Shown piece after piece: positions 14,745-22,894 of a stretch of 43,175 nucleotides of DNA. The translations under genes and the position numbers were made by a program. The first letter of the stretch is position 1. Every line of letters begins with the position of its first letter. The notes below the pieces were generated by a model. The model did no database searches and was not told where the DNA came from. It saw only the letters and a list, made by a program, of their open reading frames with translations. Origin of the DNA: JANXUC01 sp043782485. GTDB taxonomy: Bacteria; Acidobacteriota; Terriglobia; Terriglobales; Acidobacteriaceae. Location: the NCBI GenBank assembly GCA_043782485.1, contig JAYWAL010000036.1, positions 1-43,175 of the forward strand, given 5' to 3'.

Positions 14745-15047
14745 AGTTTTGGGTTGTCATTCCGACCCGGTGATTGAAAACTAGATTTTTTGGATTGTCA
14801 TCCCGACCAGCGGGAGGGATCTGCATTGAGGCTCTTGCATTTGAGCGGCTTGCAAGGAGAAGAATCTGGATTTAAGTGTTGTGTTTTGACGGCTCTGCTT
14901 AAAGCACCTGCATCCGAAGTATCAGCTTTTGGGCGGCGCAGCGCTTCAGCGCTGCGATTCAGGCCCGCACAAAACCGGCTTTAGCCGCTGATGTAGGGTC
15001 TGCAAGGTTTTAGTCTGCAATTAGAAACAGTTTAGGAACAACAAAGA
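14745..15047. repeat. repeat-filled gap between gatC and gatA
   Basis: The gap of about 303 bases holds two truncated TGTCATYCCGACC repeats (from about 14757 and 14798), then at about 14925-15000 a module of the 13785 family: CAGCTTTTGGGCGGC followed by the perfect 8-bp-stem hairpin GCAGCGCTTCAGCGCTGC (14938-14955) and CCGGCTTTAGCCGCTG. No gene is seen. The gatA ribosome site AGGA lies close to the right end. Confidence 0.75.
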
Positions 15048-16472
15048 ATGGACTTAGCCACACTTACAATCGAAGCCGCCCGTTCCGCAGTACAGGAACG
15101 CACCCTCTCCGCCACCGCCCTGGCCGAGTCCCACTTCGCAAAAATCGCCAGCGACGACGAAAAAATCGGCGCCTTCCTCGCCCTCTGCAAAGATCGTGCC
15201 ATGGAACAAGCCAAACGGATGGATGACCTTGCGGCGAAGGGTGATCCGCTGCCCCCACTCGGTGGTGTCCCCTTAGCCATCAAAGACGTCATGGTCACGC
15301 GCGGCCTGCGCACTACCGCCGGTTCGAAGATTCTGGAAAACTACATTCCCGTCTACGACTGCACCGCGGTCACCCGCCTCGAAGCCGCCGGCGCTGTAAT
15401 CCTGGGCAAGCTCAACTGCGACGAATTCGCCATGGGCTCCTCAAATGAAAATTCCGCCTACAAGCCCGTGCACAATCCTCGTGATTTGGAACGCGTCCCC
15501 GGCGGCTCTTCCGGAGGCTCCGCCGCCGCCGTCGCCGCGGGTATGGCCGTCGCGACGCTCGGCTCCGACACCGGTGGCTCCATTCGCCAGCCCGCATCGT
15601 TTTGCGGAGTGGTCGGCGTCAAGCCCACCTACGGTCGTGTTTCCCGCTACGGCCTCATCGCCTTCGCCTCTTCGCTCGACCACATCGGCCCGCTCACCCG
15701 CACCGTGAAAGACGCCGCTCTCGTCCTCCGAACCATCGCCGGTCGCGATCCCATGGACTCCACTTCCGCCGATGTTCCGGTTCCGGATTATGTCGAAGAA
15801 TTAAAAAAAGATGTCCGCGGCCTCCGCATCGGCGTCCCCAAAGAGTGCTTCGGCGAAGGTCTCGACGCCGAAGTCCGCGCCTCAGTCGAAGCCGCCATTC
15901 AGAAGCTGGCAGGAAAGGGCTGCGAAGTCGTACCGGTCTCCCTGCCGCACTCGGCTTACGCAATTCCAACTTATTACATCGTCGCCACCGCCGAAGCCTC
16001 GGCCAACCTGGCCCGCTTCGACGGCGTCCGTTACGGCTTCCGCAGCCCCGAGGCTCGCTCGCTGTCCGACCTCTACCGCAAAACCCGCGACCGGGGCTTT
16101 GGCGCGGAAGTGAAACGCCGCATCATGCTGGGCACCTATGCGCTGAGCGCGGGCTACTATGACGCCTATTACCTTAAAGCTCAGCGCGTGCGCACCCTGC
16201 TGACCCGCGACTATGAAGAAGCGTTCCAGAAAGTAGACGCCATCGTCACCCCAGCCAGTCCCACAGCGGCCTTCAAGCTCGGCGAAAAATCGGACGACCC
16301 GCTAGCCATGTACCTGGCCGATATCTACACCGTAACGGCTAACCTGGCGGGTATCCCCGGAGTCTCCGTCCCCGGCGCGCCCACCAAATCCGGCCTGCCG
16401 ATCGGCACTCAGATTTTGGGTAAGCACTTCGACGAAGCTACAATCTTGCGCCTAGCCCAAGCCTGCGAGTAA
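15048..16472 (+). CDS. gatA: GatA, glutamyl-tRNA(Gln)/aspartyl-tRNA(Asn) amidotransferase subunit A
   Basis: A 474-residue amidase-signature enzyme. The Ser-cisSer-Lys catalytic triad is complete: Lys79 in VPLAIKDVMVTRG, Ser154 in VPGGSSGGSAAAVAAG and Ser178 in SDTGGSIRQPASFCG. This is the same numbering as the structurally known S. aureus GatA. It hydrolyses glutamine and channels ammonia to GatB for transamidation of Glu-tRNA(Gln) or Asp-tRNA(Asn). The C-terminal IPGVSVPGAPTKSGLPIGTQ and LGKHFDEATILRLA are typical. The start ATG has AGGA ten bases upstream. Its tail ends a little short of some relatives but no key segment is missing. It converges on cysS. Confidence 0.96.
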   Translation: MDLATLTIEAARSAVQERTLSATALAESHFAKIASDDEKIGAFLALCKDRAMEQAKRMDDLAAKGDPLPPLGGVPLAIKDVMVTRGLRTTAGSKILENYIPVYDCTAVTRLEAAGAVILGKLNCDEFAMGSSNENSAYKPVHNPRDLERVPGGSSGGSAAAVAAGMAVATLGSDTGGSIRQPASFCGVVGVKPTYGRVSRYGLIAFASSLDHIGPLTRTVKDAALVLRTIAGRDPMDSTSADVPVPDYVEELKKDVRGLRIGVPKECFGEGLDAEVRASVEAAIQKLAGKGCEVVPVSLPHSAYAIPTYYIVATAEASANLARFDGVRYGFRSPEARSLSDLYRKTRDRGFGAEVKRRIMLGTYALSAGYYDAYYLKAQRVRTLLTRDYEEAFQKVDAIVTPASPTAAFKLGEKSDDPLAMYLADIYTVTANLAGIPGVSVPGAPTKSGLPIGTQILGKHFDEATILRLAQACE

Positions 16473-16547
16473 GAAATTTTCCAGCGCAAAAGGCGCGGAG
16501 GAGACAGACCTTGACATCCTGCGAAATCAGTTTCGATGTCGTCCGCG

Positions 16548-16580
16548 CTCTCTCCGTGTCTCAGTGTCTCCGTGGTGAAT
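16548..16580. repeat. CTCCGTGTCTC repeat between gatA and cysS
   Basis: A copy of the 12315 repeat: CTCTCTCCGTGTCTC then AGTGTCTCCGTGGTGAAT. It lies in the 120-base gap between the convergent gatA and cysS, where no intrinsic terminator is evident. Confidence 0.7.
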
Positions 16581-16592
16581 CAGCTCGAAATG

Positions 16593-18074
16593 CTACTTCC
16601 GCTTCCACCGCACGCCGTCCTTGGTAATCTCCACCACTATCCCCGCAGCCGCCAGCTCCGCGCGCAACGAATCCGACAACGCGAAGTTCTTAGCCTTCCG
16701 CGCCTGTTCCATATCAGCAATCTTCCCGGCGACATCCTCGTCGGAAGGTCCCGAAGCGCCAGCCGCCGCCAAAGCCTCCGGTGAAATATCACCCCGCGCA
16801 GCAGCCTTCGCCCACGCGAGAATGCCCCGCATCTTCGCGGCATCATCATCGTGGAGCACGGCAAAGACCTCGTCAAACTGAGCGAGAACCGCCAGCAACG
16901 GCCCAGCATTGGCCTTCCGCATCAGCCCGCCATCCATGGCAATGTTGGCCGCCCGCACCATCTCAAAAATTGCAGCCTGCGCCTGCGCGGTGTTCAGGTC
17001 ATCTTCCAGCGCAGCCTTCAGGCGCGCCGACGCCTCATCCGCCAACTTCTTCAACTCCGCGTCTTCTCCATCCGGAAACGCCCCCGCCAGCCGCTGCTGA
17101 AACGTCCGTAGACGCTCCACCGAAGCTGCCGCCTGCCGCAAGCCGTCAAACGTAAAGTTCAACTGATTCCGATATGGAACAGATGTTAGCAAATACCGAA
17201 TCGAAGACGGCTTGTATCCCTTCAAAATCAAATCACGCGGCGTAAAAAAGTTTCCCGCGCTCTTCGACATCTTCTCGCCTTCCACCAGCAAAAACCGCGC
17301 ATGCATCCAGAAGCGCGCAAAAGGCTTGCCCGTCAAAGCCTCTGACTGCGCAATCTCATTCTCATGATGCGGAAACATTAAATCTTCCCCGCCCGCGTGC
17401 AGGTCCAGCGTCTCACCCAGCGCCGCCATCGCCATCACCGAACACTCCAAATGCCACCCAGGCCGCCCCGGCCCAATCACCGTATCCCAAGAGGCTTCCC
17501 CAACCTTCGGAGCCTTCCATAACGCGAAATCCCGCGCACTGTCTTTTTCGTATTCATCCACATCCACGCGCGCCCCATCCGTCATCCCGGCAAAGTCGCG
17601 CTTGGAAAGTTTCCCGTACCCGGCAAACTTCGCAATGCGAAAGTAATACGACCCATCCTCCGTGCGGTAGGCAAAACCCTTCTGTTCCAAGTCAGCCACA
17701 AACTTCGCCATACCCTCAATGTGGTCAGTGGCATGGGGCATCGACTCCGGCCGCCGGATGTTCAGCAAATCCGAATCTTCCAGGAACGCCTTGGCGTAGG
17801 GCGCCGTATACGCCTTCACGCTCACGCCGTCGCGAGCCGCATTGCGAATGATCTTGTCATCCACGTCCGTAATGTTCATGACGTAGCGCACCTCGTACCC
17901 GCTCTGCCGCAGAAAGCGGTTCAGCAAATCCACCGCCACAAACGTGCGGAAGTTGCCAATGTGCCCGTAGTCGTACACCGTCGGCCCGCACGCGTACATG
18001 CGAACTTCGTTGCCTTGCAACGGACGGAATTCTTCCACCGTGCCCGAGAGTGTGTTGTAAAGGTGTAAGGACAT
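16593..18074 (-). CDS. cysS: cysteinyl-tRNA synthetase
   Basis: A 493-residue class I aminoacyl-tRNA synthetase charging tRNA(Cys). The N-terminus LHLYNTLSGTVEEFRPLQ and MYACGPTVYDYGHIGNFRT carry the zinc cysteine and the HIGH motif (GHIG). The zinc site continues in WHLECSVMAM and LMFPHHENEIAQSEA, and KMSKS is intact in EGEKMSKSAGNFFTPRD. The C-terminal half is the anticodon-stem helical domain (LADEASARLKAALEDDLNTA and so on). The length is somewhat above E. coli CysS (461). It is followed downstream by the gap to gatA, and upstream pgsA lies 57 bases away on the same strand, so the two may be one transcript. Confidence 0.97.
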   Translation of the reverse strand: MSLHLYNTLSGTVEEFRPLQGNEVRMYACGPTVYDYGHIGNFRTFVAVDLLNRFLRQSGYEVRYVMNITDVDDKIIRNAARDGVSVKAYTAPYAKAFLEDSDLLNIRRPESMPHATDHIEGMAKFVADLEQKGFAYRTEDGSYYFRIAKFAGYGKLSKRDFAGMTDGARVDVDEYEKDSARDFALWKAPKVGEASWDTVIGPGRPGWHLECSVMAMAALGETLDLHAGGEDLMFPHHENEIAQSEALTGKPFARFWMHARFLLVEGEKMSKSAGNFFTPRDLILKGYKPSSIRYLLTSVPYRNQLNFTFDGLRQAAASVERLRTFQQRLAGAFPDGEDAELKKLADEASARLKAALEDDLNTAQAQAAIFEMVRAANIAMDGGLMRKANAGPLLAVLAQFDEVFAVLHDDDAAKMRGILAWAKAAARGDISPEALAAAGASGPSDEDVAGKIADMEQARKAKNFALSDSLRAELAAAGIVVEITKDGVRWKRK

Positions 18075-18130
18075 GAATCAGATTCAATGTTGCGGCAACA
18101 CCGATTCTATCAGCCCGCCGCAGAGCCGCT

Positions 18131-18733
18131 TTACGCCGCCGGCTGAATCTCCCGCGGCCCATCGTGCTCCGCCCCCAACGCCCGCATGCGCTGACCCACC
18201 AGAATCACATAATGCAGCGCCGACAAAATCGTAAACGCAAACGTCATCCACAGAAAAAACATTTTCCCAAACAGCACCCACCGCGCCGCCACCACCAGGT
18301 ACAGCATCACAAAAAACACGGCCGCAATTTGCGAAAGCGTATTCACCTTGCCAAAAATGCTGGGCCGAAAATCCCGCAGTCCCGCCGTCGCATACAGCAC
18401 CGCGCTCACGCCCAGAATTCCAATATCCCGGCTGAACACCACCACCGTGAACCGCCACTGAATCAAATGCAGAATCGCCAGCACCATAAACAAGGTGCTC
18501 AGCAGCAGCTTGTCGGCAATCGGATCCAGATATTGCCCAATTCGAGTCTGCTGGTGCAGCTTACGCGCCAGGTAGCCGTCAAACAAATCCGTCAGCCCGG
18601 CAATCACCAGTAAAACCAGCGCCAGCCGGTAGTATTCCTCCGTCAAGCTCAGCACAATAAACGGAATAAATACCATGCGCAGCAGAGTCAGCTGGTTTGG
18701 CGCGGTCAGCATGGGAGAGAGTCTCACCCTCAC
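18131..18733 (-). CDS. pgsA: CDP-diacylglycerol-glycerol-3-phosphate 3-phosphatidyltransferase
   Basis: A 200-residue integral membrane enzyme that makes phosphatidylglycerophosphate, the committed step of phosphatidylglycerol synthesis. The CDP-alcohol phosphotransferase motif is intact in DLFDGYLARKLHQQ and TRIGQYLDPIADKL (D-G-x2-A-R-x8-G-x3-D-x3-D), and four to five further hydrophobic segments follow. The GTG start at 18733 overlaps the stop of the upstream gene as GTGA and has GGAAGG upstream, which suggests coupling. An ATG seven codons later (18712) gives the start MLTAPNQLTLLR, closer to relatives, so the true start is unsettled. The tail SALHYVILVGQRMRALGAE is soluble. Confidence 0.9.
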   Translation of the reverse strand: MRVRLSPMLTAPNQLTLLRMVFIPFIVLSLTEEYYRLALVLLVIAGLTDLFDGYLARKLHQQTRIGQYLDPIADKLLLSTLFMVLAILHLIQWRFTVVVFSRDIGILGVSAVLYATAGLRDFRPSIFGKVNTLSQIAAVFFVMLYLVVAARWVLFGKMFFLWMTFAFTILSALHYVILVGQRMRALGAEHDGPREIQPAA

Positions 18734-19077
18734 GCTTCCGCCTTCCCGCTCAGCAGGCGCGCCGCGTCCATCCCTGTTTCGCTTGAGAAACGCTCCGCCA
18801 GCGATGGCAATCCATTCGCCGAGGCATCCAGTTCCACCCGCTCCACCCGATGCATCGGATAGAACACCGCCGTCGGCGTAAACCCTTCCCCCGAACGCGT
18901 CATCGCCACGCAGTCTTCAAATGACACCAGTTCGCACCCGCGCAAAGCAATCCCCGCCGCCGAAAGCGACAGGATCGCGCCCCAAAATTTCTCCCGCGGC
19001 GCGCTCAACGTCACCAGCACCACCGCGCCGGGCAGGAAGGGTCCAGATGTCTCCGACGACGCCATGGACGATGTCAT
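18730..19077 (-). CDS. conserved hypothetical protein, possible small beta-barrel
   Basis: A 115-residue protein that I cannot name. The centre, GAVVLVTLSAPREKFWGAIL, then SLSAAGIALRGCELVSFEDC and PMHRVERVELDAS, alternates short hydrophobic strands with turns in a way that recalls LSm/Hfq-like or SH3-like small barrels; this is inference from pattern only. A Ser/Thr-rich N-terminus and the helical end SLAERFSSETGMDAARLLSG flank it. Its stop overlaps the pgsA start (GTGA), so it is probably co-translated with phospholipid synthesis. No signal peptide or membrane segment is seen, suggesting a cytoplasmic protein. Confidence 0.7.
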   Translation of the reverse strand: MTSSMASSETSGPFLPGAVVLVTLSAPREKFWGAILSLSAAGIALRGCELVSFEDCVAMTRSGEGFTPTAVFYPMHRVERVELDASANGLPSLAERFSSETGMDAARLLSGKAEA

Positions 19078-19147
19078 GCTGCAACTCCCATCAATGCTTC
19101 TTAGCCGAGAATTATAAGCGGAGTTGTATGCAAGAGTTTTCGCAAAG

Positions 19148-19185
19148 AAAAAAGCCCGCGTCCTGAACAGATTCAGAACGCGGGC
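19148..19185 (-). terminator. Rho-independent terminator after the DUF3443 gene
   Basis: On the minus strand: GCCCGCGTTCTGAA, a TCTG loop, TTCAGGACGCGGGC, then TTTTTT. The stem is about 14 bp with one mismatch and is followed directly by six T residues. It lies 25 bases after the stop of the DUF3443 gene, and it is the clearest intrinsic terminator of the window. Confidence 0.9.
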
Positions 19186-19210
19186 CGCGGAACTGGAAGA
19201 TCAGTGCTTT

Positions 19211-21004
19211 TTAGTACGCCACGAACGGCGAATTCCCGCTCACAGGAACGCCGCCGGAAAGCACCAGGCTGTCGATCCCCGTGAACACCGTCTTTCCATA
19301 AAAGAACGGCGCTCCAAAATCGAAAGATCCAGCGCTGCCAGCCCCACCCAGCGTGCTAAATGCCGTATCGCTGGTAGCGAAGAGCGTGTCAGCGTTGTCG
19401 ATCTTGAATGTCACCGTACTAGCAGGGTTCGTTCCGCTGGGGTCCGTATTGGTCGCCGTCAGGTTCTGCTGCGTGGAAGGGCAGTAGAAACCCGGGTTGG
19501 CCGTACAAGTCGTAATCGACGACGGAAAAAACAACCCATTCGAGCCGCTGTCAATAAAGCTGTTCGCCAGCGTCTGAGCATTGAACTGGCTTGGGAAAAA
19601 GTCATTCGAATCCACAATCAGCACCGCACTCGCCGTGCTGCCCGACGGAATGCCAAATGCTAGCGACCCGTTCGCCACCGGTGAACTCACTGCCGACAAA
19701 GCCGGGAACGTGATCTTCGTCCCATTGTTGTTCACGCTAAAGGCAACTACAGGGTTCAAGACCTGGTCTGTGGCCGACGCGGTCGTTGCCGTATCCGTGG
19801 TCAAGCATCCGGAGCTGGGGCATGCATAGTACGCAGGCACAATGGAAGCAGTGCTACCGTCGCACAAGTCAAATCCTTGAATGAAACAGTCCGTTGGTTC
19901 CAAGCCAATGCCCAGAATTCCGTTAGCCCCTAGCAGTACCGGCGTGTTCTGGTTCTTGGTGCCGCCACTCGAGCAGGCCGAAGGCACCGTGGGACTTCCG
20001 CTGCTGATGAGCTGGATTGGTGCGTTCGTGGCTAGCTCGCCGCCAATGTAGATATCCGCTACCGACACCGGCCCCCACAGATAAGAGCCGTCCAGGAACG
20101 AAACGCAGTTGTTGAGGTAGACGCCCCCGCCGAGATTGAGTTGCGGCAAGGCCACCGTCGTCATCTCCGACTGCAACACGCGCAGGCCTTCCGACCCGGT
20201 GTCCACCAGAATGTTGTCAATCGTCTGGCAGTTGGTCGTGCCCGGAGTGCAAATCGTCACGCTCGTATAAAAGCTATTTGTGCTCGGAGCCACCGGACCG
20301 CCGCCCGTCGTCAGTGCCGCCACATTGGAGGCCGCCGCGGGATTCGACCCGCTCTGGAAAACCGTGATTTCCAGCGCCGACGTCGAGCCGGTATTGGCCT
20401 TCGAGGTCGCCGTTAACGTAACTGGAGTGTGGTCCACCACGCTGCCAGGCGCTACATAGGTCACCGAGTTCGCCGTCACATTCGTAAGGGTCCCCACCGC
20501 CGAGGACAGGCTCCAGGTCACTCCTACATTGGTTGTATCACCCACCAGCACAGCGTTCACCGCCAACTGCTGTCCCGCGCCAATGGTTTCCGGCCCAACC
20601 GTCTTGCCGCCTACTTCCAGGCCAATGGTCGGCGTAGGCTGCACGGAAATCTGCACCGACGCTGTAATCCCACTACTCACCGTGGAAGTGGCTATGATGG
20701 TCTCAATCGCTGCCGTACTCACCGTTGTCGGGGCCGTGTAGGTCACCCCGGTCGCCGAAGGGTTGCTCAGCGTGCCAAAGCCCGACGGGGCCAGCGACCA
20801 AGTCAGGCTTCCCTTCGTTACGGTGGCTGCCACCGTCGCTACGCCGCCCGCGTTCACAGCTCGCGTGCTAGGCGCCAAGCCTATGGCCACGCCGTTCAAA
20901 TTCCCGCCACCCCCGCCGCTTGAACCGCCGCAGGCCGCCAAAAACACAATTCCCGCCGCCAAAACTCCAACTGAAACTCCGCGTAGCGCTTTATCGAATC
21001 GCAT
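19211..21004 (-). CDS. DUF3443 lipoprotein with Ig-like domains and pepsin-like motifs
   Basis: A 597-residue exported lipoprotein: the signal GVLAAGIVFLAACGGSS has a lipobox with Cys25. Residues about 35-125 and 130-215 look like two bacterial Ig-like repeats (VTYTAP and VTYVAP end related units). The C-terminal part, about 220-597, is DUF3443. It contains ILVDTGSEGLRV (Asp268) and SFIDSGSNGLFFPSS (Asp485), plus ANGILGIGLEP between them; the D-[TS]-G pair and the GILG strand are the hallmark of two-lobed aspartic proteases. Cysteines are frequent in this half, fitting an exported, disulfide-bonded protein. It overlaps the DUF2844 gene by 14 bases and ends before a strong terminator. Enzyme activity is unproven. 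Confidence 0.85.
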   Translation of the reverse strand: MRFDKALRGVSVGVLAAGIVFLAACGGSSGGGGGNLNGVAIGLAPSTRAVNAGGVATVAATVTKGSLTWSLAPSGFGTLSNPSATGVTYTAPTTVSTAAIETIIATSTVSSGITASVQISVQPTPTIGLEVGGKTVGPETIGAGQQLAVNAVLVGDTTNVGVTWSLSSAVGTLTNVTANSVTYVAPGSVVDHTPVTLTATSKANTGSTSALEITVFQSGSNPAAASNVAALTTGGGPVAPSTNSFYTSVTICTPGTTNCQTIDNILVDTGSEGLRVLQSEMTTVALPQLNLGGGVYLNNCVSFLDGSYLWGPVSVADIYIGGELATNAPIQLISSGSPTVPSACSSGGTKNQNTPVLLGANGILGIGLEPTDCFIQGFDLCDGSTASIVPAYYACPSSGCLTTDTATTASATDQVLNPVVAFSVNNNGTKITFPALSAVSSPVANGSLAFGIPSGSTASAVLIVDSNDFFPSQFNAQTLANSFIDSGSNGLFFPSSITTCTANPGFYCPSTQQNLTATNTDPSGTNPASTVTFKIDNADTLFATSDTAFSTLGGAGSAGSFDFGAPFFYGKTVFTGIDSLVLSGGVPVSGNSPFVAY

Positions 21005-21485
21005 CGGTGCTCACCCCTTCCGGCAGCATGTCTGGAACGTACGCCCGGCCAAAGTGCCCAAGCATGTGGCCGCCGCCCTGCACCACCAGGCGCGGCTGTT
21101 GAATGTTCACCGGGCGATGTCCCGCATAGGTTCGCGTTTCCGTCTTAATCGCGTCGGAATACTGCCCATAGTAGGACCCAAACAACTGCGCCAGGTCCGG
21201 CAGGGCAGGCCCTTGCCACGCCACCCCAAACACGTGCCCGTCCGGGCCGACAAACTCGCGCACCACAATCTTGGTGGGAGTCTGGATCTCATGGACCGTA
21301 TAGCCTTTGTTTTGCGTAACCTTCCGCGACGCCTTCATCTTCGCCTGGTCCACTTGCACCGAGTCCGCATATCCGCCCAGCTCGGCCGATGCGGGCAGGC
21401 AGAACGCCAGAGTCACAAGGATCGCGCCGCCCACCCAGGGCCTGGTCGCTGTCCGGAATGTTCGGTGTTGGGTCTGAAGTTTCAT
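20991..21485 (-). CDS. DUF2844 exported protein
   Basis: A 164-residue protein with an N-terminal signal (VGGAILVTLAFCLPASAELGG) followed by the DUF2844 region: YADSVQVDQAKMKASRK, YTVHEIQTPTKIVVREFVGP, GHVFGVAWQGPALPDLAQLF and QPRLVVQGGGHMLGHFGRAY. DUF2844 and DUF3443 are found as adjacent genes in several proteobacteria and acidobacteria (recalled knowledge), and here the pair overlaps by 14 bases, which argues for a shared function at the cell envelope, such as a small partner or substrate of the protease-like lipoprotein. No catalytic motif is visible. Upstream about 260 bases, without a recognisable gene, separate it from the divergent beta-barrel gene. Confidence 0.85.
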   Translation of the reverse strand: MKLQTQHRTFRTATRPWVGGAILVTLAFCLPASAELGGYADSVQVDQAKMKASRKVTQNKGYTVHEIQTPTKIVVREFVGPDGHVFGVAWQGPALPDLAQLFGSYYGQYSDAIKTETRTYAGHRPVNIQQPRLVVQGGGHMLGHFGRAYVPDMLPEGVSTDAIR

Positions 21486-21744
21486 AAATCTCCTAATACT
21501 CTATTCTGCGCCGCAGGTTCGAGGCAGGTCTGTAAGGGTGTGCAAAGGTAGTTAACCCTGGGATTGGATACAAGTTCCGTTGCTGCGTTGGATTCTGGTG
21601 CACAGCGGTCTGGTTGCCTCTCGGTAACCAGCTTGATACAAATCTTCGGTAATCCGTACATCCCGCGCCCGCTCTTGTCCATCACAACTAAGTTCATCAC
21701 ACCGTTTGGAATACCAATCGCCAGACAACTTTGGGAGAGCCACG

Positions 21745-22353
21745 TTGAAAAAAGTAACCCTGCTTGCCGCCTTCTGCATTTCCTCTCTTCTGTTGGGCGC
21801 AACCGCCTACGGACAACAGGTCGATGCCGCCATCGGCTTCAATGCCGTCTCAGCCACATCGGCCTCCAATGCTTCCAGCAACTACACCCCGCAGTCGATC
21901 GGCGGAGGTCTGACCTCGAATTTCAGCGGAGACTTCCTGCTGGCGCACAATCTCGGAGTAGGTGCGGAGTTCTCCTGGCGCTGGAGCAAGGGCCAGTACC
22001 AATTTGCTCCCCTGGGCCAGTCGGTGAGCTTTCGCCCGTTTTTTTACGACGTCAACGCCGTCTGGGTGCCGCGCATCAATCGCTACCTCAGCCCGGAATT
22101 GCAGGCGGGCATTGGCGCGGAGAACCTCCATTTCTACGTCGCTCCCAGCTGCGGCAGCAATTGCCAGAATTACATTTCCAATAACCACTTCATGGGGCAC
22201 TTCGGCGGCGGCCTCCGCATCTATCCCGCGGGCAACTTCTTTATCCGGCCGGAAGCCCACATCTACCTGGTGCGAAACAACAACCAATTCAGCTCGCCCT
22301 ATGTGAAGCGCTATGGCGTCTCCATTGGCTACACGTTCGGCGGACGGAAATAG
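21745..22353 (+). CDS. outer-membrane beta-barrel protein
   Basis: A 202-residue exported protein. I chose the TTG at 21745: GGGAG lies seven bases upstream and it gives a clean signal peptide, MKKVTLLAAFCISSLLLGAT, cut after about AYGQQ. An ATG at 21706 would put a polar stretch before the signal. The mature part has alternating-residue strands (VDAAIGFNAVSATSAS, GVGAEFSWRWSKGQY, FFIRPEAHIYLVRNNNQF) and ends in YGVSIGYTFGGRK, an aromatic-rich C-terminal strand as in eight-stranded barrels of the OmpA/OmpW kind. The two cysteines in APSCGSNCQNY are in a predicted loop. The specific function is unknown. Confidence 0.75.
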   Translation: MKKVTLLAAFCISSLLLGATAYGQQVDAAIGFNAVSATSASNASSNYTPQSIGGGLTSNFSGDFLLAHNLGVGAEFSWRWSKGQYQFAPLGQSVSFRPFFYDVNAVWVPRINRYLSPELQAGIGAENLHFYVAPSCGSNCQNYISNNHFMGHFGGGLRIYPAGNFFIRPEAHIYLVRNNNQFSSPYVKRYGVSIGYTFGGRK

Positions 22354-22894
22354 GTTCGCCCGCGCTGCGGTGGTAGCATCGCTTGGTACCGTGACCAGGT
22401 CAAAATCACGACATAAGACCTACGCAATAAGAACTACGACATAAGAACTCGGGGGGTGCCCCGTCCTTGTCGCGTTCCTCAGCGACAGAGAGAGTGAGTG
22501 GGAACTCGCCGTGAACTGCCACTCACAGTAGAGCGGCGCTTCATACAGTGGGTGAGAACTCGAGGGCCAACCCGGCACGGTAGAGCGGCGCTTCAGCGCC
22601 GCGTTACGGGTCCCAAGGATTTGGGGCTTTAGCCCCCGCGGTAAGGGGTTGATCTTGGAAAGATGACTTTTCTCAGCAGCACCTTCACAGTCCGCTGAAA
22701 GAGCCGTTCGAACAACAGCTTTTGGGCGGCGCAGCACTTCACCGCTGCGATAACGGCTTTGTAATAAATGGGCTTTAGCCCCCGCGGTAAGGGGTTGATT
22801 TGAAAAAATGACTTTTTCTCAGCACCCGCTTAGGGCGCTGGATTTTGACCTCCGATTTTTACCACAAATGGCAAGTGGTCTTGGGTGTTCCGCG
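22354..22894. repeat. repeat cluster upstream of the TPR peptidase-like gene
   Basis: Between 22440 and about 22870 several repeat modules follow each other. First a GGGTGCCCC / CTTGTCGCG unit (about 22453-22495) related to that at 6917. Then GGTAGAGCGGCGCTTCAGCGCCGC, GGGGCTTTAGCCCC with GCGGTAAGGGGTTGATC, and GGCGGCGCAGCACTTC. A second GGGCTTTAGCCCCCGCGG follows, and last the GGCGCTGGATTTTGA module with TACCACA. Bases 22354-22440 hold nothing I recognise. No gene is supported; an apparent N-terminal extension of the next gene begins inside the repeats and is rejected. Confidence 0.75.

Noticed and set aside
22808..22894. 29-residue N-terminal extension of the TPR peptidase-like protein
   Set aside because: It is translated repeat sequence and would hide the signal peptide that begins at the ATG at 22895.
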